NCBI GenBank assembly: GCA_012960535.1
Contig: DUBB01000051.1
Span: forward strand, 1 to 64,000
Reading direction: 5' to 3'
Length of the DNA: 64,000 nt
Origin: Gammaproteobacteria bacterium
GTDB taxonomy: Bacteria; Pseudomonadota; Gammaproteobacteria; Pseudomonadales; Azotimanducaceae
This document shows positions 46,914 through 56,783 of the stretch, piece after piece (position 1 is the first letter of the stretch; every line of letters begins with the position of its first letter). A program made the translations under genes and the position numbers. The notes under the pieces were generated by a model. That model was given only the letters and a program-made list of their open reading frames with translations, was not told the DNA's origin and ran no database searches.

Positions 46914-46968
46914 AATTAACCCATCCGTCGACAATGTCTTCTAGTCAGCTGCAGTCTAAGTAAAAAAT

Positions 46969-48084
46969 TCAATCGGTCAGCCCATCAATAAACCGTTTTA
47001 CGCCTTTGATCCAGCTGACTTGTTTCGGTGATTGAGAAGCTTCCTGATTACCAGCAAATTCTTCCAGCAATTCTTTCTGCCGTTTACTCAGGTTCACCGG
47101 TGTCTCAACCACAATCTTGCAGTAAAGATCTCCTATACCACCGCCTCTGATCTGCGCCATGTTGACACCTTTAGCACGCAACCTAAATAATTTTCCTGTC
47201 TGGGTTTCTGCAGGAATTTTGAGGTTTACCTTTCCTTCCAGGGTGGGTACCTCTAACTGGCCTCCTAAAGCCGCATCAACAAAACTGATAGGAACTTCAC
47301 AATACAGATCCGCAGTTTCTCTAGTAAAAATGCGATGGTCGCGAACATTAACCTGAACATAGAGATCTCCAGCAGGCCCCCCGTTCACACCGGCCTCACC
47401 TTGACCTGACAGGCGAATCCTATCACCCGTATCCACGCCTGGAGGAACTTTGACCGACAGCGTCTTGCGCTCTTCTACCCGCCCCTGCCCACGACACTTC
47501 TGGCAGGGATCCTTAATAACTTTACCTTTACCCCTGCATCTGGGACAGGCCTGCTGCAGCGAGAAAAAGCCCTGCCGGGCTGTCACCTGCCCTAACCCAC
47601 CGCATTGCACACAATCAACTGGCGCAGTCCCTTTTTTTGCTCCGGAACCCAGGCATTCCATGCATTCGACCAGCGTTGGGATGCGTATTCTGGGGTTAGT
47701 ACCACGGACGGCCTCCTCTAGATCAAGGTCGAGGACGTATTTTAGGTCTGAGCCTCTTTGTACCTGGCTCTGGCCTCTGCCACCACTGAAAATATCGCCA
47801 AAGACATCTTCAAATATAGATCCAAAATTACTGCTGCTACTGAAACCACCCCCTGACCCATCGAGAGCTGCATGGCCGAATTGATCATACGAAGCTCGCT
47901 TTTCACTATCCAAAAGTACTTCTGCCGCTTCACTGGCTTCTTTGAACTTTTCCTCCGAACCATCTTCGCCGGTGTTGCGATCAGGATGATACTTCATAGC
48001 CAATCGACGGTAGGCTTTCTTGATTTCCTGTTCGGAAGCGCCTTTTTGAACGCCCAGCACTTCGTAATAATCACGTTTAGCCAT
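46969..48084 (-). CDS. dnaJ: chaperone protein DnaJ
   Basis: A 371-residue type I Hsp40 that stimulates DnaK ATPase and delivers substrates. It has a J domain with HPD at 33-35, a Gly/Ser/Phe-rich stretch, four CxxCxGxG zinc repeats ([32 protein letters not shown]) and the C-terminal substrate-binding domains. I use the ATG at 48084, which matches other DnaJ starts ([12 protein letters not shown]). An ATG three codons earlier is possible. It is 69 nt downstream of dnaK. Confidence 0.97.
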   Translation of the reverse strand: MAKRDYYEVLGVQKGASEQEIKKAYRRLAMKYHPDRNTGEDGSEEKFKEASEAAEVLLDSEKRASYDQFGHAALDGSGGGFSSSSNFGSIFEDVFGDIFSGGRGQSQVQRGSDLKYVLDLDLEEAVRGTNPRIRIPTLVECMECLGSGAKKGTAPVDCVQCGGLGQVTARQGFFSLQQACPRCRGKGKVIKDPCQKCRGQGRVEERKTLSVKVPPGVDTGDRIRLSGQGEAGVNGGPAGDLYVQVNVRDHRIFTRETADLYCEVPISFVDAALGGQLEVPTLEGKVNLKIPAETQTGKLFRLRAKGVNMAQIRGGGIGDLYCKIVVETPVNLSKRQKELLEEFAGNQEASQSPKQVSWIKGVKRFIDGLTD

Positions 48085-48153
48085 AGTTTCCATCTACATT
48101 TTTTCTTCTACCATGGCCTTTATCCTGGATAAAAAGCCGGTGCTTTTGAGGTT

Positions 48154-50079
48154 TTATTTTTCGTCTTTAACTTCTTCAAACTCAGCATCCACAGCATCAT
48201 CCCCAGATACCTCTGCGGATTCTGCTTGCTCCCCCGGAGCCTGGGCCTGGGCTTCGGCACTTTGCTGGGCATACATTTTTTGCGCCAGCGCCGAAGAAAC
48301 TTCTGTTAATTTCTGTGTTTTTACTTCAATGTCATCTTTATCAGTACCTCGAACAGCCTCTTCAAGGGCAGCTACTGCTGTTTCAATTTCAGATTTTTCC
48401 TCATCAGCGGCTTCCTCACCCGCTTCTTGAAGCGTTTTCTTGGTAGCGTGTATCAAGGCGTCCGCACCGTTTCGAGCGGCCACCAACTCCTCAAATTTTC
48501 TGTCATCTTCAAGGTGCGCCTCAGCATCTCTGACCATTTTTTCAACTTCATCATCGCTCAACCCACTTGATGCTTTTATGACGATTGACTGTTCCTTACC
48601 AGTGGCTTTATCTTTGGCCGAGACACTCAAGATTCCATTTGCATCCAGATCAAAGCTAACTTCGATCTGCGGGGCACCACGGGGAGCAGGTGGTATATCG
48701 GAGAGATCAAACCGACCGAGAGATTTGTTCTGAGCTGCCTGTTTTCGCTCACCCTGGAGTACATGAATAGTAACGGCTGGCTGATTATCCTCTGCGGTGG
48801 AAAATACCTGCGATTTCCTTGTTGGGATAGTCGTGTTCTTATCAATAAGCGAGCTCATCACGCCACCCATTGTTTCAATACCCAGCGATAACGGCGTCAC
48901 GTCCAGCAACAGTACGTCTTTGACATCTCCAGCCAAAACAGCCGCTTGAATAGAAGCACCTAGTGCAACGGCTTCGTCGGGATTAATATCCTTACGGGGT
49001 TCCTTCCCAAAAAATTCTTTTACTTTGCTCTGAACAAGCGGCATTCTGGTTTGACCCCCTACCAGTATAATGTCATCAATACCGGAGATTCCCACATCCG
49101 CATCCTTCAGGGCAATTCTGAGGGGCTCTAATGTTCTGTCCACCAGGTCTTCTACCAGAGACTCAAGTTTACTCTGAGTCATTTTCATCACCAGGTGTTT
49201 AGGACCTGATGCATCAGCCGTTATGTAAGGCAGATTAATCTCAGTCTGACTCCCATTGGAAAGTTCAATTTTGGCTTTTTCGGCTGCCTCTTTAAGTCGC
49301 TGAAGCGCCAAAGAGTCGTTCTGCAGATCCATCCCTGATTCTTTCTTAAACTCTGCAACCAGGTATTCGATAATCCGCAGATCAAAATCCTCTCCGCCAA
49401 GGAATGTGTCACCGTTAGTTGAAAGCACTTCAAATTGTTTTTCACCATCAACATCTGCAATTTCAATAATAGAAATGTCGAAGGTTCCGCCACCAAGATC
49501 ATAAACTGCAATGGTAGAATCGCCGACAGCCTTATCCATCCCATAGGCCAGTGCGGCAGCTGTAGGCTCATTAATAATTCGCTTTACATCCAGGCCGGCA
49601 ATCCTGCCTGCATCCTTCGTCGCTTGTCTCTGAGAGTCATTAAAATAGGCTGGGACAGTAATAACTGCTTCTGTTACTTCCTCTCCCAGGAAATCTTCTG
49701 CCGTTTTCTTCATTTTTCCAAGAATCTGAGCGGAAATCTGTGGCGGTGCCAATTTCTCATCTTTTACTTGAATCCAGGCATCTCCATTTTCAGCTTTAAC
49801 AATGCCATAAGGAACCATCTTAATATCCCGCTGAACAACCTCATCAGCGAACATCCTGCCAATTAAACGCTTTACCGCAAATAAAGTATTATGGGGATTG
49901 GTAACCGCCTGTCTCTTCGCTGACTGGCCGACAAGGACCTCACCGTCGTCAGCATAAGCCACTGCTGAAGGCGTTGTACGGTCACCTTCTGAATTTTCAA
50001 TTATTTTTGGCGTACCACCATCCATTATTGCAACACATGAATTAGTCGTGCCTAGATCAATACCGATTATTTTGCCCAT
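48154..50079 (-). CDS. dnaK: chaperone protein DnaK (Hsp70)
   Basis: A 641-residue Hsp70. The ATPase domain begins [12 protein letters not shown] and has [15 protein letters not shown] and DLGGGTFD. The linker [15 protein letters not shown] leads to the substrate-binding domain, and the C-terminus is acidic (EFEEVKDEK). It forms the DnaK-DnaJ-GrpE machine with its neighbours and dampens sigma-32. The 160-nt gap to grpE holds a five-fold 13-bp repeat and an exact sigma-32-type -35 CTTGAAA (minus strand, 50220-50214) without a matching -10. Confidence 0.98.
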   Translation of the reverse strand: MGKIIGIDLGTTNSCVAIMDGGTPKIIENSEGDRTTPSAVAYADDGEVLVGQSAKRQAVTNPHNTLFAVKRLIGRMFADEVVQRDIKMVPYGIVKAENGDAWIQVKDEKLAPPQISAQILGKMKKTAEDFLGEEVTEAVITVPAYFNDSQRQATKDAGRIAGLDVKRIINEPTAAALAYGMDKAVGDSTIAVYDLGGGTFDISIIEIADVDGEKQFEVLSTNGDTFLGGEDFDLRIIEYLVAEFKKESGMDLQNDSLALQRLKEAAEKAKIELSNGSQTEINLPYITADASGPKHLVMKMTQSKLESLVEDLVDRTLEPLRIALKDADVGISGIDDIILVGGQTRMPLVQSKVKEFFGKEPRKDINPDEAVALGASIQAAVLAGDVKDVLLLDVTPLSLGIETMGGVMSSLIDKNTTIPTRKSQVFSTAEDNQPAVTIHVLQGERKQAAQNKSLGRFDLSDIPPAPRGAPQIEVSFDLDANGILSVSAKDKATGKEQSIVIKASSGLSDDEVEKMVRDAEAHLEDDRKFEELVAARNGADALIHATKKTLQEAGEEAADEEKSEIETAVAALEEAVRGTDKDDIEVKTQKLTEVSSALAQKMYAQQSAEAQAQAPGEQAESAEVSGDDAVDAEFEEVKDEK

Positions 50080-50140
50080 TTCCTGCTTCTCCTTTGTAAC
50101 AAAGCACTCACGGCTCTGCGGGTTTATTCTCTTGTCTTGT

Positions 50141-50205
50141 AAGTAAGCTTTCTAAGTAAGCTTTCTATGTAAGCTTTCTATGTAAGCTTTCTATGTAAGC
50201 TTTCT
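50141..50205. repeat. 13-bp tandem repeat, five copies, in the dnaK leader
   Basis: Five units of (A/A or A/T)GTAAGCTTTCT run without interruption from 50141 to 50205; units 1-2 begin AAG and units 3-5 begin ATG. Each contains the palindrome AAGCTT. The array lies 62 nt before the dnaK start and directly after a sigma-32-like -35 on the same strand. Confidence 0.95.
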
Positions 50206-50239
50206 GCGAATATTTTCAAGTGGTTGCAAAGACCGAAAT

Positions 50240-50806
50240 TCATGATGACTTCGAAACAATAACCATTGCCGGTCTCACCAATCGACCGTGCAGCCTGTAA
50301 CCTTTTTGTATTACTGCAATGACTGAATTCGGTTCCAGGTCTGCGCTATCAACCATCGACAGCGCCTGGTGGAGATTCGGGTCAAAGGGCTCCCCCTGAG
50401 GGTCTACAGCTTCAATTCCTTCTTTGACCAGGACATCAATAAATAACTTCTGACAAAGCTTGATGCCTTCAAGTTGGGGATCTTCTGCAGGTGCCTCCAC
50501 CTGCTCACTGGTTTCTATTGCTTTTTCGATACTATCCACTACAGGTAATAAGTTCTGCAGAAGTCTTTCAATTCCGAATTTATGGGCATTCTGGATGTCT
50601 CTATCGACTCGACGACGCAGATTCTGCATCTCAGCTTCCGCCCTTAAGGCTGTATCCCTGTGCTTGTCAGCTTCCTCTAACGCCTTCTGCAATGCATCAG
50701 AATCCGACCCATCATCCTGGTCAGTCGATTCATCCTGCTCAGGACTGTCATCTTCAGGCTCAACATTCTCTGACGACGCTTCTTCAATGTCCTGTTTGTT
50801 GGCCAT
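50240..50806 (-). CDS. grpE: nucleotide exchange factor GrpE
   Basis: A 188-residue homodimeric cochaperone that releases ADP from DnaK. It has an acidic disordered N-terminus rich in Glu/Asp/Ser (about 1-35), a long coiled coil (about 38-85, with RAEMQNLRRRVDRDIQNAHKFG), and the C-terminal beta domain ending GYRLHGRLVRPAMVIVS. It is first in grpE-dnaK-dnaJ and has a sigma-32 promoter 31-58 nt upstream. Confidence 0.96.
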   Translation of the reverse strand: MANKQDIEEASSENVEPEDDSPEQDESTDQDDGSDSDALQKALEEADKHRDTALRAEAEMQNLRRRVDRDIQNAHKFGIERLLQNLLPVVDSIEKAIETSEQVEAPAEDPQLEGIKLCQKLFIDVLVKEGIEAVDPQGEPFDPNLHQALSMVDSADLEPNSVIAVIQKGYRLHGRLVRPAMVIVSKSS

Positions 50807-50836
50807 AGTTAACCCTTAACTCGCAAGTAGAGGGGA

Positions 50837-50864
50837 ATATGGGGTTTTCCAAACGCTTTTCAAG
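50837..50864 (-). promoter_or_regulatory. sigma-32 heat-shock promoter of grpE
   Basis: On the minus strand CTTGAAA (50864-50858), a 13-nt spacer, then CCCCATAT (50844-50837). Both elements match the RpoH consensus (CTTGAAA, CCCCATnT) exactly. The expected start is near 50830, about 24 nt before the grpE ATG. Confidence 0.87.
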
Positions 50865-50945
50865 GCCAAATCGACTTTCTAACTTAAATTTATGTCGATG
50901 GCGATCTAACTTAGGCTAATGAATTTAGCCTGGCACTAGTGAGAA

Positions 50946-51986
50946 CTAATGTCTTGACAACTCAAGAGCAGCGCTCAAGACCCGAGCCGTGGTATCAACG
51001 ATAGGGATTACACGATCATAGGCCATTCTAGTCGGCCCAATGACACCAAGAACGCCTACCCGCTGCCCATCAATCTGGTAAGAAGAGGTAACCAGGCTAC
51101 ATTCATCCAATGGATCGTAGCCAGATTCATGTCCTATAAACAGCTGTACACCTTCGGAACTCATACACCGATCCAGCAAATGGAGAATATCCCCCTTAAG
51201 CGAAAAAGCTTTAAACAATGCTCTTATATCATCCAGACGTTGGTCTTGCCCCAGCTCGAACAGATTCTCCTGGCCAGCCATAACGAAATCAGCAGGCTGT
51301 TCGGTTTCGAAAACCATCGCAGCCATATCCAGCGTTGACTGCATCAGGTTATTCATATTTTTTCGATCTATGGTCATCGACTCAACGATCTTCTGGCGAA
51401 TCATGGCCAGATTATGGCCGGCAAAATGGGCATTGAGAAAATTAGAAATCTCCTTTAACTGCGTCTCCGTATAGGCTTCCTTGCTATGGATAACACGATT
51501 TTCAACTTCATGATCATTCAAAACCATGATTACCAGTACCCGATCACCGGACAGCGGCAGGAATTCCAAATGTTTCAGTACCACCTGCTCATTCCTCGGA
51601 ATAGTAACTAATCCCGCCATATGAGTGATCTCGGATAACAGGTCAGAAGCGGACTTAACCAACTCCTGAGCAGTCATATCAGGATCCAGATGTTTTGATA
51701 ACTGCTTAATATCGACATCAGCCATGGGCTGCACTTTAATCAATGAATCAACAAAAAGCCGATAAGCCTTCTCAGTGGGTATTCGACCGGCAGAGGTATG
51801 CGGCGACTTTAGAAACCCCTTATCCTCTAAGTCAGCCATGATGTTTCGAACGGATGCCGGGCTCATGGGCATATGTACGGATCTCGCTAATTGCTTTGAG
51901 GCCACTGGCTGGCCGCCTGCAATATAATGCTCTATCAAATTTTTTAACAAAATTTGAGCTTTATCGGTAACCGAATCAGGTTCCAT
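50946..51986 (-). CDS. hrcA: heat-inducible transcription repressor HrcA
   Basis: A 346-residue HrcA, the repressor that binds CIRCE operators and needs GroEL to stay active. It has an N-terminal winged helix (KNLIEHYIAGGQPVASKQLA, PASVRNIMADLEDKGFLKSPHTSAGRIPT) and the GAF-like core, ending with the conserved GPTRMAYDRVIPIVD. I use ATG 51986; the frame opens at a TTG three codons earlier. It lies upstream of grpE on the same strand. HrcA is missing from many Gammaproteobacteria including E. coli and Pseudomonas. No CIRCE is seen in this window. Confidence 0.95.
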   Translation of the reverse strand: MEPDSVTDKAQILLKNLIEHYIAGGQPVASKQLARSVHMPMSPASVRNIMADLEDKGFLKSPHTSAGRIPTEKAYRLFVDSLIKVQPMADVDIKQLSKHLDPDMTAQELVKSASDLLSEITHMAGLVTIPRNEQVVLKHLEFLPLSGDRVLVIMVLNDHEVENRVIHSKEAYTETQLKEISNFLNAHFAGHNLAMIRQKIVESMTIDRKNMNNLMQSTLDMAAMVFETEQPADFVMAGQENLFELGQDQRLDDIRALFKAFSLKGDILHLLDRCMSSEGVQLFIGHESGYDPLDECSLVTSSYQIDGQRVGVLGVIGPTRMAYDRVIPIVDTTARVLSAALELSRH

Positions 51987-52121
51987 AACGTACAATCATC
52001 CGTGACAGAGAACAAGATTAATATAGCCTTTCCCGGTAAGCAACCATACCTGAGTCTGCTTTTTATTCATTGCTATAACCGGTACTGGTATACAATCTAT
52101 TCCAGGAATCTAAGCAATACT

Positions 52122-53801
52122 ATGCTGACTCAAATCACTATCACAGATCTAGCCATCGTCGATTACCTTGATCTGCCACTGCCAGATGGCATGAGTGTAA
52201 TCACTGGTGAAACAGGCGTCGGCAAGTCAATCATGCTCGATGGGCTGGCATTAACTCTGGGACAGCGCGCCGAGATTAATCAAATTGCCTCAGGAAAAAA
52301 TACTGCGGAAGTCAGCGCTGAATTTGACATTTCCAAGTTACCTGCCGCCAGAGACTGGCTCATCGAAAAGGAAATCAGCATTCAGGACAACATGGTACTG
52401 CTGCGCCGCATCATCAGATCCGACGGCAGAAATCGAGCATTCATTAATGGCTCACCGACTACCCTTATCGAACTGAAGTCCTTTGGTGAACTGCTGATAG
52501 ATATACATGCTCAACATGAACATCAATCACTACTCAAGAAACCAACCCAACGGAAGTTACTTGATGAATATTGCAGCGCTCAAAAGCTTGCTGATGAGGT
52601 TAAGCTGCTGCACAGCCACTATCAGGAAAACAGAAAGCAACTTCGTGAGAAGCTGACCGCATCAGATGAAAACAATGACAAATTGCAACTGTTAACTTAC
52701 CAGGCCAGCGAAATCACCGAACTGGCTTTAGAGCCTGGAGAACTCGAAAGCCTGGAAGCAGAACATAACCTTTTAAGCCGTGCTGAACACCACATCAATA
52801 ATGCCTCTTTGGCTACTGAGCTCATTAATAGTGATGCTGAAAAAACCATCATAGGTCAGCTAAATCAAGTTAATAACCTGATGGACCAAATTGAAGACAC
52901 CACCATTGAAAATCTCAGGGAACTCCTCAAAGACAGTATTATCCAAATTGAAGAGGTCTCAAAAGACTTAAGGCGCTATGTAGAGCGTTATCCAGTTAAC
53001 CCTGCACGGCTAGCAGAAATCGAGTTACGATTGTCACAAATTCACAATATTGCCAGAAAACACAAGATTCAGCCCCGTGACCTAGCTGCCCTCAGTGAGA
53101 CGCTGGCAGCTCAGCTAAAGGCTTTAGAAGACAATCACGAAGATATAATAACACTCGAGCAGGAACTCAAATCGCTACGTCTTCAATACCAAGAATCTGC
53201 CAGATTACTGAGCGAATTAAGAACCAGCAAAGCGCCGCAATTAGAGGCCAAAGTAACCAAGCTACTACACAAAATGGGCATGAACAACAGCTACCTTACT
53301 GTCAGCCTGACACCGCTTCAAGATTCAGACTTTCGCAGCATGGGCGGCGAGGAAATCGAATTTCTAGTCAGTACAAACCCGGGCCAGGCTCCGCTGCCAC
53401 TGAATAAGATAGCATCTGGGGGAGAACTATCCAGAATCAGCCTGGCGATACAGGTAGTGACTGCAGATACCACAGCCGTACCGACCCTGGTCTTCGACGA
53501 AGTCGATGTTGGCATAGGCGGCGGTATCGCTTCTATCGTTGGTTCTCTGCTCCGGGACCTGAGCAATAGCGCCCAAATATTATGTGTAACCCATCTGCCT
53601 CAGGTTGCAGCCCAAGGCGAGCACCATTTTAAAGTCAGCAAATCAGAAAACTCTAATCACACTGAAATCAACCTGCTCTGCCAAAACGATAGAATCGAAG
53701 AGATTGCCCGCATGTTAGGAGGCGTTTCAATAACCAAAAGATCCATCGCTCATGCAAGCGAAATGCTAATCGAAAGCCAAGCCGGTTCAACAAGTAACTA
53801 A
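52122..53801 (+). CDS. recN: DNA repair protein RecN
   Basis: A 559-residue SMC-like ATPase acting early in double-strand-break repair. It has Walker A GETGVGKS (29-36), long coiled-coil arms (about 150-350), the ABC signature KIASGGELSRISLA and Walker B TLVFDEVDVGIGG. I choose ATG 52122: the N-terminus LTQITITDLAIVDYLDL is the normal RecN start, and the longer open frame runs into hrcA. A -10 TACAAT (52091-52096) with a weak TTGCTA -35 at 15-nt spacing precedes it. It is divergent from hrcA. Confidence 0.96.
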   Translation: MLTQITITDLAIVDYLDLPLPDGMSVITGETGVGKSIMLDGLALTLGQRAEINQIASGKNTAEVSAEFDISKLPAARDWLIEKEISIQDNMVLLRRIIRSDGRNRAFINGSPTTLIELKSFGELLIDIHAQHEHQSLLKKPTQRKLLDEYCSAQKLADEVKLLHSHYQENRKQLREKLTASDENNDKLQLLTYQASEITELALEPGELESLEAEHNLLSRAEHHINNASLATELINSDAEKTIIGQLNQVNNLMDQIEDTTIENLRELLKDSIIQIEEVSKDLRRYVERYPVNPARLAEIELRLSQIHNIARKHKIQPRDLAALSETLAAQLKALEDNHEDIITLEQELKSLRLQYQESARLLSELRTSKAPQLEAKVTKLLHKMGMNNSYLTVSLTPLQDSDFRSMGGEEIEFLVSTNPGQAPLPLNKIASGGELSRISLAIQVVTADTTAVPTLVFDEVDVGIGGGIASIVGSLLRDLSNSAQILCVTHLPQVAAQGEHHFKVSKSENSNHTEINLLCQNDRIEEIARMLGGVSITKRSIAHASEMLIESQAGSTSN

Positions 53802-53840
53802 TAAGATCAAGTTCACACTCGGTCCAACCAAACCCCTGCA

Positions 53841-54254
53841 CTAGCGACAGTCAGCGCAAATCCCGTACATATTCAAATCATGATCAGTCAGCTCAAAGCC
53901 CAGACGCTTTGCTATTTCCGACTGTCTGGCTTCAATATCAGGGTCAGCAAATTCTTCGACATGGCCGCACTTTATACAAACAATATGATCATGGTGGTGT
54001 TCCGGGGAAAGCTCAAAAACAGAGTGTCCACCTTCAAAATGGTGCCTGGTCACCAGGCCCGCACTTTCAAACTGGGTCAATACCCTGTATACCGTCGCCA
54101 GTCCAACCTCTTCGTTATTTCCTAACAGTAACCTGTACACGTCTTCTGCACTTACATGACGCACTTCTGAAGTAAGCAGTATACGCATAATCTTGATGCG
54201 CGGATGCGTGATTTTTAACCCTACATCCTTCAACTCCTGAGTTTCGGCAGTCAT
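53841..54254 (-). CDS. fur: ferric uptake regulator Fur
   Basis: A 137-residue iron-responsive repressor. The N-terminal winged helix has LKITHPRIKIMRILL and AEDVYRLLL with GLATVYRVLTQFE as recognition helix. The dimer/metal domain has HHHDH (86-90), C93 and C96 in CIKC, and a second pair C133 and C136. It represses iron uptake genes such as the heme ABC genes in this window when Fe2+ is plentiful (family knowledge). It is divergent from bamE, as in Pseudomonas. Confidence 0.97.
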   Translation of the reverse strand: MTAETQELKDVGLKITHPRIKIMRILLTSEVRHVSAEDVYRLLLGNNEEVGLATVYRVLTQFESAGLVTRHHFEGGHSVFELSPEHHHDHIVCIKCGHVEEFADPDIEARQSEIAKRLGFELTDHDLNMYGICADCR

Positions 54255-54354
54255 TCCTTATGGTCTTCAAGTTCGAACATCAGCTTTCTCCTCACTCACT
54301 TCTATTATACGATACAATGCCCTGTAATCCGATTAACTAAAAATAAGTTCCACC

Positions 54355-54711
54355 ATGAAAAACCTATTTGCTACGCTTACCCTGTTGGTTTTATTCACAA
54401 CAAGTTGCTCATCCTTTCAATTTCCCTGGGTGTACCGCCTTACAATACAGCAGGGTAACATCGTCTCCCAGGAGATGATTGATAAGCTTAAGCCCGGAAT
54501 GACCAAAAGTCAGATTCAATTTATTCTCGGCAACCCGATTTTACAAGACTCACTGGATCAAGATCGCTGGAACTACATCTATACCCTGCACATACCTGGA
54601 AAGGACCTGGTGCAAAGAGAACTCGTCATCTACTTCGAAGAAAACAGGCTAAGCCATTTTGAGGGCGATTATATACCCAGCGAGAATAGCAAAAGCCAAC
54701 CGGACGGCTAG
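54355..54711 (+). CDS. bamE: outer-membrane assembly lipoprotein BamE
   Basis: A 118-residue lipoprotein of the BAM complex that inserts outer-membrane beta-barrels. It has a signal peptide with a lipobox-like FTTSC (lipidated C18) and the SmpA/OmlA fold: IQQGNIVSQEMIDKLKPGM, QIQFILGNPIL and DRWNYIYTL. The first lipobox position is atypical. It converges on rnfH with a 4-nt overlap of stops. The divergent arrangement with fur is conserved. Confidence 0.95.
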   Translation: MKNLFATLTLLVLFTTSCSSFQFPWVYRLTIQQGNIVSQEMIDKLKPGMTKSQIQFILGNPILQDSLDQDRWNYIYTLHIPGKDLVQRELVIYFEENRLSHFEGDYIPSENSKSQPDG

Positions 54712-55001
54712 CGCGAACCCGCCCGACGACGCCTGATTTCTTTCGGACTGAGTTGCAGCGGCCGGTAAACTTCGATTCGGTCACCTGACTCTACCCGAGC
54801 ATCTTCATCAATTCTGCTTCCAAATCGGCCCAGCAGACATTCTGAAAACCTAGTGTCTGGAAAGCTGAGCGGTAACCCAGACATCGTGACTGCCTCACGA
54901 GCTGTGGTTCCATCGGCCACACAGAGTTTAACGACGCTTTGTTCGTCAGTGCCTGCAAACGCGACCTCTATCGCAAGATCTCCCTCAGCCATATAGCTCA
55001 T
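54708..55001 (-). CDS. rnfH: RnfH-family ubiquitin-like protein
   Basis: A 97-residue small beta-grasp protein of the RnfH (UPF0125) family: IEVAFAGTDEQSVVKLCVADGTTAREAV, then FGSRIDEDARVESGDRIEVYRPL near the C-terminus, recognisable as GDRIEVYRPL. Its function is not established. The start overlaps ratA by 17 nt, the conserved ratA-rnfH pair. Confidence 0.92.
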   Translation of the reverse strand: MSYMAEGDLAIEVAFAGTDEQSVVKLCVADGTTAREAVTMSGLPLSFPDTRFSECLLGRFGSRIDEDARVESGDRIEVYRPLQLSPKEIRRRRAGSR

Positions 55002-55416
55002 CAGCCCTCTGCGAAAATGACGCCACTAACTTATCAGCAGCTGCTGAAAAGACTCGCCCGAAGGTTTTCTCTACAAGACGATTGCTAAATTCAAACTCCA
55101 ACGACATCGAAACCCGACAGCCCTCAGAACCCAACTGCTGAAAATTCCACTCTCCCTGCAGGTGAGAGAAAGGGCCCTCGACCAGGCTCATACGGATGTT
55201 TCTATGGGGTAGAAGTGAATTCTGAGTCCGAAAAGTTTGCCTGATGCCCGATACTAATAACTCCAATTCCCCGACCACGTCAGCCCCATTCTGAGCCAAT
55301 ACCCTACTGGCTGAACACCAGGGAAGAAACTCACAATATTTTGGAACATCTGCCACAATTCCAAAAATCTGCTCGGTACTGTACGGCAGCAGTGTGCTCC
55401 TTTCATAATGACGCAT
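54985..55416 (-). CDS. ratA: RatA/PasT ubiquinone-binding START-domain protein
   Basis: A 143-residue coenzyme-Q-binding (Coq10-like START) protein with TEQIFGIVADVPKYCEFLPWCSASRV at its N-terminus, recognisable by FGIVADVPKYCEFLPWC, and a C-terminal amphipathic helix. E. coli RatA/PasT has been described both as a translation inhibitor and as a respiratory ubiquinone factor; the second fits the fold. It is co-transcribed with rnfH and lies near smpB, as in E. coli and Pseudomonas. Confidence 0.93.
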   Translation of the reverse strand: MRHYERSTLLPYSTEQIFGIVADVPKYCEFLPWCSASRVLAQNGADVVGELELLVSGIRQTFRTQNSLLPHRNIRMSLVEGPFSHLQGEWNFQQLGSEGCRVSMSLEFEFSNRLVEKTFGRVFSAAADKLVASFSQRADELYG

Positions 55417-55427
55417 CTGTCACCGAT

Positions 55428-56783
55428 CTATAAAAACGTCATCACAAAAACAACCATGACGCCGGTTGGGGCGACAAATCGGGTGATCACCCGCCACAGA
55501 TTCGACCAGGCCTTATCACCCGCAAGCTCATCTTCAACAATCTGATCTTTTAAAAACCAGCCCGCAAAGATCGCAATCAACATGCCCCCTAGGGGCAATA
55601 AAATATTATTAGACAGGTAATCCATTGTATCGAAAAAGGTCATCCCTGAAAGTAGCGTGAAATCAGCACCGATATTGAAGGAAAAAGCGCTGCCAAGACC
55701 CACAAACCAGGCAATAATACCCACCAGCACGGCGCCTTTAGCGCGTGTGACGGCAAGTTTTTCAACGACCCAGGCAACAGCAGGTTCCATCAATGAAATG
55801 GAAGACGTGATCGCAGCAAATGACACCAATACAAAGAACAAAGCACCAAATATCTGTCCACCTGGCATTTGACCAAAGGCAATAGGCAGCGTGATAAACA
55901 TAAGGCCAGGTCCCTCACTGGGCTGCAGGCCATTGGCAAAAACAAGCGGGAAAATGATCATTCCTGACAACAGAGCAACACTGGTATCAAGCAGAGCGAT
56001 GGTCGTCGCGGTACCGATAATAGAGGTATCTTTTGGCATATAGGCACCATAAGCCATAATAGCGCCCATTCCCAAGCTCAACGTAAAGAACGCCTGGCCC
56101 ATGGCAACCAGCAAGCTATCAGTGCTGAAAGCATCAAGATCCGGAGAAAATAGAAACATTAATCCTTCTTTAAAGTGGCCCGTCGCCAGCGCTGAATAAA
56201 ACACCAGCATCAGCAGCAGAACAAATAACGCTGGCATAAGATAGCGTACTGTCGTCTCCAGTCCTCTACCCACACCTCGTGCCGCGATATAGATAGTGAG
56301 CGCCATAAACAAGGTATGCCAGCCCACCACTGACACCGCATCAGCAGTGAATTCACCAAACACCTGGCTGGCCCGATTAGCATCTGTACCCACAAAGTTT
56401 CCTGATGCCATTTCCACAATATACGACATCGCCCAACCCGCGATAACAGCATAAAAGGACAGAATCATAAACCCCGCCAGGGCGCCCATCCAGCCAATCA
56501 GCTGCCAGAACGAGCTGGTTCCAGACTGGCGAGCAAGGTTACGCATTGAATTAATAGGACTTTGTCGACCTGCCCTGCCCAATAATATTTCTGCTGCCAG
56601 AATAGGCACACCAATTAAAAATATACACACCAGATAGGCAAGTACGAATACGCCACCGCCATTTTCACCGGCAAGATATGGGAAGCGCCATATATTACCC
56701 AGGCCTACTGCGGAGCCTGCGGCGGCTAAGATAAACATCAATTTTGATGACCACATTCCATGGGCCGATTCTGTATTGCTCAT
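55428..56783 (-). CDS. sodium-dependent transporter, NSS (SNF) family
   Basis: A 451-residue secondary transporter with about eleven membrane helices. The NSS signature in TM1 is GLGNIWRFPYLAGENGGG-type, here AVGLGNIWRFPY (25-36), where the unwound helix binds Na+ and substrate; SLGMGAIMAYGAYM marks TM6. These proteins import amino acids such as Tyr, Trp or Ala with sodium, and the substrate cannot be read from sequence. It lies 11 nt upstream of ratA on the same strand, in a position where Pseudomonas has no transporter, so it looks like an insertion into the ratA/smpB neighbourhood. Confidence 0.92.
   Translation of the reverse strand: MSNTESAHGMWSSKLMFILAAAGSAVGLGNIWRFPYLAGENGGGVFVLAYLVCIFLIGVPILAAEILLGRAGRQSPINSMRNLARQSGTSSFWQLIGWMGALAGFMILSFYAVIAGWAMSYIVEMASGNFVGTDANRASQVFGEFTADAVSVVGWHTLFMALTIYIAARGVGRGLETTVRYLMPALFVLLLMLVFYSALATGHFKEGLMFLFSPDLDAFSTDSLLVAMGQAFFTLSLGMGAIMAYGAYMPKDTSIIGTATTIALLDTSVALLSGMIIFPLVFANGLQPSEGPGLMFITLPIAFGQMPGGQIFGALFFVLVSFAAITSSISLMEPAVAWVVEKLAVTRAKGAVLVGIIAWFVGLGSAFSFNIGADFTLLSGMTFFDTMDYLSNNILLPLGGMLIAIFAGWFLKDQIVEDELAGDKAWSNLWRVITRFVAPTGVMVVFVMTFL

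Noticed and set aside
50080..50130. Possible CIRCE operator near dnaK (GAGTGCTTT on the minus strand)
   Set aside because: Only one half-site is present; the partner arm nine bases away (ATAAACCCG) does not match TTAGCACTC.
52085..52115. Possible LexA box before recN (ACTGGTATACAATCTATTCCAG)
   Set aside because: The CTG and CAG arms are 15 nt apart instead of 10 and the inner bases do not match; at best a half-site.
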